The notes under the pieces are model-generated. The model did no database searches and was not told the DNA's origin. It saw only the letters and a list, made by a program, of their open reading frames with translations. 64,000 bases of DNA from Labilithrix sp. (GTDB lineage: Bacteria > Myxococcota_A > Polyangia > Polyangiales > Polyangiaceae): the NCBI GenBank assembly GCA_019637155.1, contig JAHBWE010000003.1, positions 310,001 through 374,000 on the forward strand, written 5' to 3'. Numbering within the stretch: the stretch's first letter is position 1; each line of letters starts with the position of its first letter. A program made the position numbers and the translations under genes. Below are positions 18,507 to 27,685 of this stretch, piece by piece.

Positions 18507-19802
18507 CACCTCGAGGAGCTCCGTGAAGGTCGTCGCGACGGCGGCGCGTTTGATCCAGGTGTCGAGGGTGGCGGTGTCGGCGTCGTCGATGCGGGTGCTG
18601 TCGCCTGGGCCGAGGGTGATCGAGCGCGCGTCGAGGATCGCGCGGAGGGCGGCGCGCTTGCCGCGGAGCTCCGCGAGGGCCTCCTTCGGCGGGGCGGTCG
18701 CGGACGCGACGACGGCTGGCGTCGGCTCGACGAGGATGCCCGCCGCGAAGAGGTACTCGATGAGCTCCGGCGCGAGCTCGATCCCCTCCTCCTTCGCGAG
18801 GCGCTGGAGGTTCTCCGCGAGCGTCTGCTCCGGCTTGAAGAGGCCGACGACCTCGTAGAGCTCCTTGTCGAGCGCGAACGAGTCGAAGCGATGGTACGTC
18901 GTGACGACGACCTGCCCGCCGACGTGCTGCTCCTTCATCCGCGCGTTCTTGACCAGGGTCGCCGGCAGCACCTTGTTCTCGAGCTTCGAGTACGCCGACA
19001 CGACCCCGTCGTAGAGCTTCTTGCCCTCCGCCGAGTCGTCGATGTTCGTCTTGAAGTCGGCACGCGGGACGAACTTCGTCACCCACTCGTACGTCTTCCG
19101 GTACCACTCCTCCTCGCGCCCGACCCACTTGCCCCACCACGCCGCGTAGTCCGAGCGCTTCGGCGGCGCGTCGTCCATGTCCTCCGGCGTCATCTGGAGG
19201 TTCTTGAACTTCGGCTCCTTCACCTTCGGATCGACCGCCGCCGCGGCCGCGCGCGCGAGCACCCGCTGCACGAAGAAGAGGTAGTCCTTCAGCGCGGTCC
19301 AGAAGTCGTAGCCGCGCTGGCCTGCCTCGTACTTGCAGTAGTACGTCATGCAGACCGCCTCGCGATGGCGCCAGATCGTGCACGCGTATTCGGGCGACTC
19401 GCTGTTGTAGTACGGGCACAGGAGCGACCTCGCGCGGCCGAACGAGTCGGCGTAGTTCGACATGAGGAAGGTCATCTTCCGCGGCCGCGTGAGCGAGAGC
19501 GGGAGGGTGCCCTTCCGGTCGGCGATGACCTCGCGGACGCGCCGCTTGCCCTCCGCCATGTCCGCGCCCTCGTCGGCGAGGATCGCGCCTACAAGGTAAT
19601 TCGGTAGTTGCGGGAAATACGTGCAACACTTCGTCGCGTCGAGGAAGTAGTCCATCGGCACCGGCGACGCCTGCCCGTGGTTGCACATCGCGCACTCGTG
19701 GCACGTCGCGCGCGTCTCCTTCACCTTCGGCTTGTCGAAGAAGTCGGAGACGAGGGGCTGGATGACGGGCGGGAGCACGCCGCGGATCGTGTCGTCGGCC
19801 AT
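18501..19802 (-). CDS. Cys-rich YkgJ-like metal-binding protein
   Basis: 433 residues without a signal peptide. The N-terminal third holds clustered cysteines: CHECAMCNHG (residues about 34-43), KCCTYFPQLPNYLVG (about 58-72), LLCPYYN and YACTIWRHREAVCMTYYCK. The C-x-x-C and CC-x-(Y)-F-P-x-L-P patterns resemble YkgJ/UPF0153 zinc- or iron-cluster proteins. The rest is helical and acidic. An AGGAGGGGAG ribosome site precedes the ATG at 19802. It starts 16 bases after the DUF1704 gene and is probably co-transcribed with it. Biochemical role unknown. Confidence 0.7.
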   Translation of the reverse strand: MADDTIRGVLPPVIQPLVSDFFDKPKVKETRATCHECAMCNHGQASPVPMDYFLDATKCCTYFPQLPNYLVGAILADEGADMAEGKRRVREVIADRKGTLPLSLTRPRKMTFLMSNYADSFGRARSLLCPYYNSESPEYACTIWRHREAVCMTYYCKYEAGQRGYDFWTALKDYLFFVQRVLARAAAAAVDPKVKEPKFKNLQMTPEDMDDAPPKRSDYAAWWGKWVGREEEWYRKTYEWVTKFVPRADFKTNIDDSAEGKKLYDGVVSAYSKLENKVLPATLVKNARMKEQHVGGQVVVTTYHRFDSFALDKELYEVVGLFKPEQTLAENLQRLAKEEGIELAPELIEYLFAAGILVEPTPAVVASATAPPKEALAELRGKRAALRAILDARSITLGPGDSTRIDDADTATLDTWIKRAAVATTFTELLEVG

Positions 19803-19818
19803 TCGGCTCCCCTCCTGC

Positions 19819-21288
19819 TCAGCCCGCGCGGGCGAACAGCTTGGCGTAGTGGTCGCTGATCGCCTGCCCGCCGAGGCGCGCGAAGAAGGTGGAGTACGCC
19901 ATCCAGATCGCCATCGCGTTGAGGTCGCGGAACATCGGCGGCAGGTAACGCGGCGGCCGCACGACGCCGTCGTTCACGCGCCGGGCGAGGACCGGCACGT
20001 CCTCGTGCGCGACCTTGCCGACGAAGAGGTACGGGATGAGGTCGGCGCGGTTGTGCTGGATCGCGCTCTGGATGAACGCGTAGTTGAGGACGATGCCCTT
20101 GCAGTAGCAGGCGTCCTTCGTGAACGGAGCGCCGCCCTCCACCACCCCGCCGCGGAAGATGCGGCGCGTGTTGTGGAAGCACTCCTCCTCGTCGTAGCCC
20201 TCGGTGCGGAACCACTCGAAGACCTCGAGGAAGCTCGCGCCATCCTCCGTCTTGTCGACCGCGAGCACGCGATCGTTCAGCCGGCGCGCGCGGCGCGGAT
20301 AGGTGCGGAAGGTGAAGATCTCGCAGAGCGCGGCGAGCCCCTCCTGCACCGTCGTCGTGCGCGGCGGGCCCTTCGAGAGCCAGCGCGCCACGGTCTGGCC
20401 CTGGCCGTTCAGCGAGGTCGCGACGTGGACCCAACCCTCGTGCACCTCGAGGATGTCGATGTCGCGCTGCGAGAACATCGCGCCGGAGCGGACCTTCACG
20501 TAGTCGCTCCCCGCCGCGGCGTCGCTCAGGATCGTGTCGTCGACCTCGACGCGCACCGCGGCGTCGCCGAAGTACTGCGTGAGCCGCTGGTTCAGCTCCG
20601 CCGCGGCGTCGGCAGCGGTGATGTTGCGCTCGTAGCTCGTGCCGAGCGCGGTCTCGTCGATGTTGGTGAGGATCTCGTAGAGGAGGTGCCCGAGGTCGCG
20701 CAGCGTCGCGACGCCGTCGGGGAACTTGTCCTTCGGCGAGCCGTAGAGCTTGCGCGAGTACGCGTAGAACACCGGCGTGCCGCGGGCGGCGAGCATGCGC
20801 ACGACGTCGCGGTACTCGAGCGCGGTCTTGCCGAGGATCGCGCCGATCGCGTCGGACTCGCCGAGGTCGCGGTCCACGTCGCGCGCGATCTCCTCGAACA
20901 CCGCGACCTTCGCCGCGGCGTCGAAGCCGAGCTCGTTCCGGTCGTAATAGGACGCGTCGACCTTCGGCAGCTCGCGGTAGCGGCTCTTCTTGAACTGCTC
21001 CTCGATGTCGTTGCCCCAGCGCACCGCCTGGAGGACGCGGATCTCCTTCTGCGCGTCGACGATGCGCTGCGCGATGCCGGCGACGATCTCCTTGTACGAG
21101 CGCCACGGACCCGCGGCCGGGAGCGGGGGGATCGACGGATGCCGCGGCTCTTCCGCCTCGACGGCGGTGGGTCGCGACGGACGCGGCGGCGGGACGCTCC
21201 CGCTCTTGGCAGCGGCGCCGTTCTTCCTCGGCTCCTCCGACTCCTTGCCCTTGCGACCGCTCTCACCGGAAGACGCACGGTCGGCCAT
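19819..21288 (-). CDS. DUF1704 (QEGLA family) metallopeptidase-like protein
   Basis: 489 residues. It contains the zinc-peptidase signature HEGWVH (HExxxH) in the context DILEVHEGWVHVATSLNG, and downstream TTTVQEGLAALCEIFTFRTY, the block that gave the family its QEGLA name; its Glu is the likely third metal ligand. DUF1704 is the family of the eukaryotic tyrosine carboxypeptidase MATCAP (known family link), so peptidase activity is plausible. The N-terminal 50 residues are low-complexity. ATG at 21288 is preferred; a GTG lies one codon upstream. Operon with the Cys-rich gene downstream. Substrate unknown. Confidence 0.78.
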   Translation of the reverse strand: MADRASSGESGRKGKESEEPRKNGAAAKSGSVPPPRPSRPTAVEAEEPRHPSIPPLPAAGPWRSYKEIVAGIAQRIVDAQKEIRVLQAVRWGNDIEEQFKKSRYRELPKVDASYYDRNELGFDAAAKVAVFEEIARDVDRDLGESDAIGAILGKTALEYRDVVRMLAARGTPVFYAYSRKLYGSPKDKFPDGVATLRDLGHLLYEILTNIDETALGTSYERNITAADAAAELNQRLTQYFGDAAVRVEVDDTILSDAAAGSDYVKVRSGAMFSQRDIDILEVHEGWVHVATSLNGQGQTVARWLSKGPPRTTTVQEGLAALCEIFTFRTYPRRARRLNDRVLAVDKTEDGASFLEVFEWFRTEGYDEEECFHNTRRIFRGGVVEGGAPFTKDACYCKGIVLNYAFIQSAIQHNRADLIPYLFVGKVAHEDVPVLARRVNDGVVRPPRYLPPMFRDLNAMAIWMAYSTFFARLGGQAISDHYAKLFARAG

Positions 21289-21345
21289 CACCGCTCATTT
21301 TTGCACCTCAGGGCCCTCCTTATCCAGCAAAATGACGCAAATTTC

Positions 21346-22155
21346 GTGTCCACACCTCGAGTAGCTGCGCTCTACATCTATCCGCTGAAGGGCGCGCGCG
21401 CGATCGCGCTCGAGCGATCCGACGTCCTCCGCGGCGGGCTCCGTCACGATCGACGCTTCATGGCGCTCGACGCCGGCGGCAAGTTCGTCACGCAGCGCGA
21501 GCATCCGAAGATGGCGCTCGTGACGACCGCTATCGAGGGAGGTGAGCTCGTGCTCTCGCTCCCGTCGGGCACGCGCGCCGCCGTCCCGCTCGACGCCGCG
21601 GGGCCGCGCCGCACGGTGAAGGTCTGGGACGACGAGGTCGTCGCCGTCGACGTCGGCGGCGCGGGCGCGGCGCTCCTCTCCGATCACCTCGGGCAGCGCT
21701 GCGCGCTCGTGCGGATGCCGCCGGAGACGATCCGACAGGTCGATCGCGACTACGCCCGCGAAGGCGATCGCGTCGGCTTCGCGGACGGCTACCCCGTGCT
21801 CGTCGCGTCCCTCGCCTCGCTCGCGGACTTGAACGCGCGGCTCGCGACGCCGGTCGGGATCGATCGCTTCCGCGCGAACGTGATCGTCGACGGCGCGGAG
21901 GCGTGGGCGGAAGAAGGCGCCCGCGTGCGCATCGGCGACCTCGCGCTCCGCACGCCGAAGCGCTGCTCCCGCTGCCAGGTCATCACGATCGACCAGACCA
22001 CCGCGGCGACGAGCAAGGAGCCGCTCCGAACGCTCGCGACGTTCCGGAAGGAGGGCAACAAGGTGAACTTCGCGATGAACGCGATCCCCGACGCGGAGGG
22101 ATCGATCGCGATCGGCGACCCGGTCGTCTTCGATTCGTTCGACCCGCTTCGTTAG
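21346..22155 (+). CDS. MOSC domain protein
   Basis: 269 residues. The N-terminal beta-barrel domain ([32 protein letters not shown]) precedes a MOSC domain with [10 protein letters not shown] and the conserved cysteines in [13 protein letters not shown] near residues 205-217. Such proteins bind molybdenum cofactor sulfide, as in YcbX, and reduce N-hydroxylated bases or transfer sulfur. No ATG fits; GTG at 21346 gives the expected N-terminus. It shares a 57-base divergent gap with the DUF1704 gene and converges on the MoxR gene with overlapping stops. Confidence 0.82.
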   Translation: MSTPRVAALYIYPLKGARAIALERSDVLRGGLRHDRRFMALDAGGKFVTQREHPKMALVTTAIEGGELVLSLPSGTRAAVPLDAAGPRRTVKVWDDEVVAVDVGGAGAALLSDHLGQRCALVRMPPETIRQVDRDYAREGDRVGFADGYPVLVASLASLADLNARLATPVGIDRFRANVIVDGAEAWAEEGARVRIGDLALRTPKRCSRCQVITIDQTTAATSKEPLRTLATFRKEGNKVNFAMNAIPDAEGSIAIGDPVVFDSFDPLR

Positions 22156-23183
22156 CTGACCGACGCGACGACCTTCTGCAGCACGTCGGTGTCGCGCACG
22201 CCCTCGGCCTCGGCGCGGTAGCTCATGACGAGGCGGTGGCGGAGGACGGGGACGACGAGCGCGCGGACGTCCTCGACGTCGGCGGCGGCCTCGCCGCGGA
22301 GGGCGGCGCGGGCCTTCGCCGCGAGGACGAGCGCTTGCGAGCCGCGCGGGCCGGCGCCGAAGCGCACGTACTCCGCGACCTCGCGCGGGACGGAGGCGGC
22401 GTCGCCGCGATCGCGCGGGCGCGTCGCGCGTCCGAGCGACACCGCGAGCTGCACCGCCGCGTCGGTCACGGGGATGCGCGGCACGAGCGCCTGGAGCGCG
22501 CGGACGTCGTCCGCCTCGAGGACGCGCGGCACGGTGCCGATGTCCGAGCTCGTCGTGCGCCGCGCGATCTCGCGCTCTTCGTTCTCGGACGGGTAGTCGA
22601 CGTGGATCTCGAGGAGGAAGCGATCGAGCTGCGCCTCGGGGAGCGGATACGTGCCTTCCTGCTCGATCGGGTTCCGCGTCGCGAAGACCTGGAACGGATC
22701 GGGCAGCGCGTGGGTGCGCGTGCCGACCGTCACGCGCCGCTCCTGCATCGCTTGCAGCAGCGCGGCCTGCGTCTTCGGCGGGGTGCGGTTGATCTCGTCG
22801 GCGAGGATCAGGTTGTGGAAGATCGGACCGGCGAGGAAGCGCACGCGGCGGTGCAGCTTGCCCTGATCGTCCTCGTCTTCCTGCAGGACGTCGGTGCCGG
22901 TGATGTCGGCGGGGAGGAGGTCGGGCGTGAACTGGACGCGGCCGAACGACAGATCGAGCGCCTCGGCGAGCGACGCGACGAGCAAGGTCTTCGCGAGGCC
23001 GGGGACGCCGACGAGCAGCGCGTGGCCGCGCGCGAGGAGCGCGACGAGCATGAGGTCCACGACGTCGACCTGCCCGACGACGCGGTGCCCGATCGCCTCG
23101 TGGAGCGACTTCCGTGCTCCCGCCGCGCGGCGCAGGAGCTCGACGTCGCTCGCCGGTCGCGTCTTCTCTTCCTCGCTGTTCAC
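22152..23183 (-). CDS. MoxR family AAA+ ATPase
   Basis: 343 residues. AAA+ chaperone-like ATPase: Walker A variant GVPGLAKT, Walker [21 protein letters not shown], sensor-1 [20 protein letters not shown], then the lid domain. GTG at 23183 is chosen because GGGAGGAAA stands 7 bases before it; an upstream TTG adds 12 residues without a ribosome site. MoxR proteins usually act with a vWA-domain partner; none lies next to this gene. A divergent small membrane protein gene starts 86 bases away. Confidence 0.9.
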   Translation of the reverse strand: MNSEEEKTRPASDVELLRRAAGARKSLHEAIGHRVVGQVDVVDLMLVALLARGHALLVGVPGLAKTLLVASLAEALDLSFGRVQFTPDLLPADITGTDVLQEDEDDQGKLHRRVRFLAGPIFHNLILADEINRTPPKTQAALLQAMQERRVTVGTRTHALPDPFQVFATRNPIEQEGTYPLPEAQLDRFLLEIHVDYPSENEEREIARRTTSSDIGTVPRVLEADDVRALQALVPRIPVTDAAVQLAVSLGRATRPRDRGDAASVPREVAEYVRFGAGPRGSQALVLAAKARAALRGEAAADVEDVRALVVPVLRHRLVMSYRAEAEGVRDTDVLQKVVASVS

Positions 23184-23269
23184 TCGGCTTTCCTCCCACG
23201 GGGCGGGCCGACCTGTCAAAGGCAGACGTTGCGACCGCGCGCGGGCGCGTGTACACGCCGGTCTCCGCC

Positions 23270-23518
23270 ATGCAGGTCGCCGCCGCCAGCTCCGCGCCTC
23301 CGCCGCCCGCGGCTCCGACGGCGACGGAGCTCGTCACGCGGCCCGAGGCCGGCATCGCGCGCGGGAAATGGGAGGCTCCGGCGTGGGCCTTCTGGGCGAT
23401 GCTCGGGGTCATCCTCGTCTTCTCCGGCGGGTACGTCCTACGGCGGATGGGCTTCTTCGCGCGGGCGAAGCCGAAGGACTCGAACGTCCCGCCGCCGTCG
23501 CGCGGATCGCGCAGGTGA
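23270..23518 (+). CDS. Small single-pass membrane protein
   Basis: 82 residues from ATG 23270. A Pro/Ala-rich N-terminus is followed by one membrane helix ([19 protein letters not shown], residues about 40-58) and a basic, Pro-rich tail. No family recognised. Its stop lies 4 bases before the start of the flippase-like gene, so the two are likely one operon and the products may interact in the inner membrane. Confidence 0.6.
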   Translation: MQVAAASSAPPPPAAPTATELVTRPEAGIARGKWEAPAWAFWAMLGVILVFSGGYVLRRMGFFARAKPKDSNVPPPSRGSRR

Positions 23519-23522
23519 CCGC

Positions 23523-24548
23523 GTGCAGGGGTTCGTAAGGAAGGTCCTCATCGCGATGCTGCTGGGCGTCGCGGTCTACGGCGGGTTCGCGGTGTATCGC
23601 GGGCTCGACAAGATGGGCGAGGCGCTGAGCCACTTCGACGCGAGCGCGTTCGTGCTCGCGTGCGGGCTCGCGTTCGCGAACTACGTCATCCGCTACTTCA
23701 AGTGGGAGTTCTACCTCGCGCGCCTCGACATCCGCGGAGTGAAGAAGGTGGACAGCTTCTTCACGTTCCTCTCCGGCTTCGTCCTCACGGTGACGCCGGG
23801 CAAGGTCGGCGAGGTCTTCAAGTCGCTCATCCTCTTCGAGACGTACGGGGTCGCGATGACGCGGACCGCGCCGATCGTCGTCGCCGAGCGCGCGACCGAC
23901 GTCGTCGGGATCGTGCTCCTCATCATCTTCGGCGCGACGGTCGGCTTCTCGGGCGGCCTGCTCTGGGCCGGCATCGGCGCGTCGCTCGTGCTCGTGCTGC
24001 TGCTCGTGGTCGGCAACCGCCGCCTCTCGCTCGCGATCATCGGCCTGATCGGCAAGCTGCCCGGTCGTTTCGGCAAGATGGCCCCGAAGCTCGAGGCCGC
24101 GTACGAGAGCCTCGCGACGATGCTCGCGCCGCGGAACCTCTTCGTCCCTTCCCTCCTCAGCGCGGTGGCGTGGATGATGGAGTGCCTCGCGCTCTGGGTC
24201 ATCCTGCGCGGCTTCGGCCAGAGCACGAGCGTCGCGCTCTCGACCTTCTTCTACGCGACGAGCACGCTCATCGGCGCGATCGTCCCGGTCCCGGGCGGCC
24301 TCGGCGTGACGGAGAGCGCCCTCCTCGGGCAGATGACGGAGCTCGGCCACGTCGAAGCGAACACGGCGACGTCGGCGATGATCCTCGTGCGGTTCGCGAC
24401 GCTCTGGTTCGCGGTCGTCGTCGGCTTCGTCGCGCTGACGCTGATGAAGCGCCGCTTCCCGAAGCTCCTCGCCGACGACAAGAAGACGGCGATCGAGGCC
24501 GGCGTGGCGGAGGCAGCCTCGGCGGCGCCGCTCGACGCCGAGCGCTAG
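23523..24548 (+). CDS. UPF0104 / LPG-synthase-type integral membrane protein
   Basis: 341 residues, about eight membrane helices. The family blocks are visible: SFFTFLSGFVLTVTPGKVGEVFKSLIL, which includes the typical T-P-G-K-x-G-E-x-x-K motif, and IGAIVPVPGGLGVTESALLG near residue 255. This is the membrane part found in lysyl-phosphatidylglycerol synthase and in AglD-type proteins, thought to handle or flip lipid-linked substrates. No soluble transferase domain is attached. GTG at 23523 is preceded by AGGTGA. It follows the small membrane protein gene. Confidence 0.82.
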   Translation: MQGFVRKVLIAMLLGVAVYGGFAVYRGLDKMGEALSHFDASAFVLACGLAFANYVIRYFKWEFYLARLDIRGVKKVDSFFTFLSGFVLTVTPGKVGEVFKSLILFETYGVAMTRTAPIVVAERATDVVGIVLLIIFGATVGFSGGLLWAGIGASLVLVLLLVVGNRRLSLAIIGLIGKLPGRFGKMAPKLEAAYESLATMLAPRNLFVPSLLSAVAWMMECLALWVILRGFGQSTSVALSTFFYATSTLIGAIVPVPGGLGVTESALLGQMTELGHVEANTATSAMILVRFATLWFAVVVGFVALTLMKRRFPKLLADDKKTAIEAGVAEAASAAPLDAER

Positions 24549-24604
24549 CCTGGCGCGCGGCCGTGGATCCTGAGCAATCCAGGCACGCGGACATAGGCTT
24601 CTAA

Positions 24605-24618
24605 GTAATTGAAATTAC
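24605..24618. promoter_or_regulatory. AT-rich inverted repeat upstream of a lipoprotein gene
   Basis: GTAATT-GA-AATTAC is a 6-bp inverted repeat in an AT-rich island 40 bases before the lipoprotein gene at 24658. In this GC-rich context it stands out and is a plausible regulator-binding site or promoter element. No protein can be assigned. Confidence 0.35.
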
Positions 24619-24657
24619 GTTCTGTCGGCCTGGCATCCTACCTGCACCTACCTCGGC

Positions 24658-25581
24658 ATGCGGCTGGGTCTCTTCCTCCTCGTTTGCGCGGCGCTCGGCG
24701 CGTGTGCGGTCGCGCCTGAGGACGAGGCGGGCGTGAGCGACGCCGCCCTCGGTGCCTGCTCGAAGGCGCAGGCGACGAGCGCCTTGAACCTGCGTGCGAC
24801 GCCGGGGCCGCTCGGCTCGTTGATCAAGACGATGCCGGCGGGGACGGCGGTCGACGTCCTCGAGATCGTCGAAGCGGGCGAGGCGCAGGGTTGGGCGCGC
24901 GTCCGTGCGGGCGCGGACGAGGGCTGGGCGAAGGCGACGTACCTCGAGTGCGCGGAGGAGCGGCCGGTGCTCCACGCCGTGCACGTCGACGCCGACGTCG
25001 CGATCGACGGCGCGGTCGAGCCGGCCTGGGGCGCCGCGCCGCCGGCGACCTTCGACACCGACTGGTCGGGCAAGACGACGGCGACGAAGACGACCGTACG
25101 CGCGCTCTGGTCGGAGCATGCACTCTACATGCTGTTCGTGCTCGAGGGCGCGGGCTTCCACGTGGACAGGTCGCGCCCGATCTCGGTCGAGCGCGACAAG
25201 CTCTACGAGGAGGACTGCGTCGAGGTCTTCCTCGCGCCCGATCCGGCGCAGCGGAAGAAGTACTACGAGATCGAGCTCGGGCCGTACGGGCACTGGTTCG
25301 ATCTCGCGATCGATCGCGACCGCGGCACGAGCGACGTCCGCTGGTCGAGCGGCGCGCAGATCGCGACCCACCCCGTCCCCGAGGCGAAGGTCGCGATCAT
25401 CGAGGTCGCGCTCCGCAGCCCCGACGTCGTGCGCGCGCTGAAGCGCGGCGCCTCCCTTCCGATGAACATGTTCCGGATGGAGGGGAAGAGCCCGCGCCAG
25501 TACCTCGCCTGGAGCCCGACGAAGACGCCGCGACCGAACTTCCACGTGCCCGAGGCCTTCGGCACGTTGGTCCTCGAGTAG
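24658..25581 (+). CDS. Lipoprotein with SH3-like and carbohydrate-binding-9-like domains
   Basis: 307 residues. The signal peptide ends in lipobox ALGAC. Residues about 38-100 resemble a bacterial SH3 domain (ATSALNLRATPGPLGSLI, GWARVRAGADEGWAKATYL), which usually binds peptidoglycan or peptides. From about 105 to the end the sequence resembles the CBM9/DOMON-like domain of sugar-binding secreted proteins (VDADVAIDGAVEPAWGAAP, EDCVEVFLAPDP, KKYYEIELGPYGHWFD). So it is probably an envelope-anchored binding protein. No catalytic domain seen. It converges on a small lipoprotein gene 18 bases away. Confidence 0.75.
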   Translation: MRLGLFLLVCAALGACAVAPEDEAGVSDAALGACSKAQATSALNLRATPGPLGSLIKTMPAGTAVDVLEIVEAGEAQGWARVRAGADEGWAKATYLECAEERPVLHAVHVDADVAIDGAVEPAWGAAPPATFDTDWSGKTTATKTTVRALWSEHALYMLFVLEGAGFHVDRSRPISVERDKLYEEDCVEVFLAPDPAQRKKYYEIELGPYGHWFDLAIDRDRGTSDVRWSSGAQIATHPVPEAKVAIIEVALRSPDVVRALKRGASLPMNMFRMEGKSPRQYLAWSPTKTPRPNFHVPEAFGTLVLE

Positions 25582-25599
25582 CTCACGGCTACGGCTGCT

Positions 25600-25914
25600 C
25601 TACTGCTGCTCGTCCGTCGGCAGCGCGCACTCGTCGATGCTCGGGGCGGCGCTGCCGGACTCGGCGGGCGCGTTCGAGTCGTTCGGGCCCTCGCTCCTCG
25701 GCGTGCCGTCGCCGGGGATGCCGGTCGTCGGCCCGCCGCTCTCACCGCGCGGCGCGTTGGTCGGCTCCGCGGGCACGGTCGTGTTCTGGTCGTGACGCAG
25801 GGGGCACGTCGGCGCGGTCGACTGCGACGTGGCGACGTCCGCGTCGTCTCCCACCCCCGCGGCGCATCCCACAATCGCGAGCACGAGGCTCAACCCAAAC
25901 GCGCGGCTCGACAT
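25600..25914 (-). CDS. Small disordered lipoprotein
   Basis: 104 residues from the ATG at 25914, which has GGAGGAG just upstream; the longer frame from 26067 lacks this and has a poor N-terminus. Signal peptide MSSRAFGLSLVLAIVGC carries lipobox AIVGC. The mature part is Pro/Ser/Thr/Gly-rich with no visible fold and few cysteines. Function unknown. It is the last recognised gene before the repeat-filled stretch. Confidence 0.6.
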   Translation of the reverse strand: MSSRAFGLSLVLAIVGCAAGVGDDADVATSQSTAPTCPLRHDQNTTVPAEPTNAPRGESGGPTTGIPGDGTPRSEGPNDSNAPAESGSAAPSIDECALPTDEQQ

Positions 25915-26299
25915 CGTCTCCTCCGCACCAACACCGTTGCATCCCGCGCGCCACTTTGGCGGCCACGCGCAACCGCCGCGAAACCACGCCTCGACCGCGC
26001 CGCGCGACCCCAAAAGCCCAAGCAGCCAAGCGCCCTGAGACGAGCGCATCCGCCACACACGTTGCACGCCTCACGCGTCGACTCGTATCAGCAACTCGAC
26101 CGAGCCGGTCCATGCACGCCACTGCATGGTGCTGGAGCCACCCCCGCAAGGTCGAGCCATCCGAGCTCGAGCCAACTGCGGTGGTCGCATCGTCGTGTGG
26201 TTGCGCTGCACCAACCGCGCTATCGAGCTCGAGCCGGCTCGCCTGGTTGCGCGAACCTGCGCAATCGCACCGGCGGCAAATCCGCGGTCGCGCACGGGG

Positions 26300-26650
26300 C
26301 GCCATCCGCGGGGCGAGCCGCGGGGGCGAGCCGCGGGGGTAATCCGCGGGCAGGGAGCCAATACGCGGAGACAATCGCGGGGCGAGCCAATACGCGAGGG
26401 CAAAGCCAATCCGCGTGAGCGAGCCAATACGCATGGGCAAGCCAATCCGCGTGCGCGTGGCGCACCTATCCGCGGGCACACCAATACGCGGCGGCGCACC
26501 CAATCCACGGGGGCGCGCCAATCCACGGGGGCGCACCAATCCACGGGGGCGAGCCAATCCACGGGGGCGCACCAATCCACGGGGGCGCGCCAATCCACGG
26601 GGGTGCGCCAATACGCGGGGGCGAGCCAACCGCGGGGCGCGCCGATCCGC
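26300..26650. repeat. 18-bp tandem repeat array
   Basis: The core at about 26500-26607 has six adjacent 18-base units of the form CCAATCCACGGGGGCGCR, differing only in the last few bases (GCG, GCA, GAG). On both sides the units decay to forms such as GCCAATACGCATGGGCAA and GCCAATCCGCGTGAGCGA, giving about 15 recognisable copies. The gradient from uniform centre to degenerate edges is typical of an array still expanding or converting at its centre. There are no spacers, so it is not a CRISPR. Confidence 0.85.
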
Positions 26651-26995
26651 CAGGCGCGTGTCGTGCTTGCGTGCGGGGCGTAAGTGCGTTGGCTGAGCGT
26701 CGTGGTGGTGCTGCTTCGTGCGGCGGTGCGATCGACGTCGGATTCGCGACCCGTTGACAACCTGAGCTGCGTGCCCATGTTGGCGTCCGCATGACGTTCC
26801 CCACGCAAGAGAAGGTGCTCGGCTAGAAGGCTCGTTGCCCCTCTTTCCTTCGTCAGCGTGTTGCTGCGCCGGGTGCTCGGCGGCCCCCAGGGCTGCGCCG
26901 AGTCCCCCCTCGTCCCGACGCACACGAACCGGAGCCCCGCGCAAACGCGAGCCCCGTGGCTCACGCACGCCACGCGCGCAGTTCGCCTTGCCGCG

Positions 26996-27268
26996 CTCCT
27001 TCACGCCGTGCGGGAGCTTCGCGTCTCCGCGGTCCTTCACGTTGCGTGGTCGCATCTCCTCTCCGCGTGGACGCTTCGCGGCTCCGCGCTCCTTCACGTC
27101 GCGCGGGGGCTTCGCGTCGCCGCGCTCCTTCACGTTGCGCGGGGGCTTCGCGGCTCCGCGCTCCTTCACGTCGCGCGGGCACATCGCGGCTCCGCGCTCC
27201 TTCACGTTGCGCGGGGGCTTCGCCTCGCCGCGCTCCTTCACGTCGCGCGGGGGCTTTGCGTCGCCGTG
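26996..27268. repeat. 36-bp tandem repeat array with alternating units
   Basis: CTCCTTCACG begins at 27089, 27125, 27161, 27197 and 27233, an exact 36-base period, with degenerate copies at 26996 and 27031. Units alternate between CACGTCGCGCGGG and CACGTTGCGCGGG, so the higher-order period is 72. Read on the minus strand the units give a 12-residue K-E-R-G-x-A-K-P-P-R-x-V motif, but no ribosome site or plausible flanking protein supports translation. Confidence 0.82.
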
Positions 27269-27430
27269 CTGGCGTTCTTGCGGGGTAGTAGGAGCGGTTT
27301 CCTACGCCGGGATAGCCTCCCGGAGAGGCTCGTTCGACTCGAGCCCCCGCACCCGAGCTCGCGTGTGCGTGCACCGCCGGCGGCGCGCGGCCCGCCGTGC
27401 CCGCGCGACGGCGCGCGGGTTCTCCACAAG

Positions 27431-27483
27431 TTTCCCACCGCAAAGTGGGAAAAACGTCGGACCGTTCGGATCCGAACAATCGG
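27431..27483. promoter_or_regulatory. Hairpin and 14-bp palindrome
   Basis: TTTCCCAC-CGCAAA-GTGGGAAA (27431-27452) is a perfect 8-bp stem. Twelve bases later GTTCGGATCCGAAC (27464-27477) is a perfect 14-base palindrome. The overlapping 16-mer GGATCCGAACAATCGG (27468-27483) is found in reverse complement at 9778-9793. The pair of symmetrical elements suggests protein binding or a structured RNA; no neighbour indicates which. Confidence 0.4.
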
Positions 27484-27685
27484 ACCCCGTCCGACTGCGC
27501 ACGGGTTGCCGACGGGCTGTGCACACGGCGCGTGGCCGGCGAGCGCCGCGGGACGCCGCACCTCCCGTGCACGCGCGTCGGCGGCTCGGTGCCCATCCCT
27601 ATCCCCATCCCTCAGGACTTCACGATTCGTGGCGCCGGTTGGGCGTCGCGACGTCGCGGCCTTCGCGCCGCCATAGGAGACTCTC

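Larger units (their letters stand above)
25915..27685. other. 1.8-kb gene-poor stretch with two tandem arrays
   Basis: No gene is supported here. All six frames stay open over long distances because the sequence is GC-rich and built of units whose lengths are multiples of three, but the predicted peptides are repetitive or arbitrary and lack ribosome sites. The contents are an 18-bp array (26300-26650), a 36-bp array (26996-27268) and hairpins at 27431-27477. The remaining parts (25915-26299, 26651-26995, 27306-27430 and 27484-27685) show nothing else I can name. Confidence 0.6.

Noticed and set aside
23114..23269. Longer N-terminus for the 82-residue membrane protein
   Set aside because: The extension runs antisense into the MoxR start region and is Arg/Pro-rich without family character; ATG 23270 gives a sensible protein.
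26071..27241. Minus-strand frames of 300 and 499 codons with A-P-V-D-W and K-E-R-G repeats
   Set aside because: Repeats whose unit is a multiple of three keep all frames open. Flanking residues are arbitrary, and no ribosome site or signal was found. Kept as repeats only.
26300..27268. CRISPR array
   Set aside because: Units abut without unique spacers, are only 18 or 36 bases long and drift gradually at the edges; no cas gene is present.
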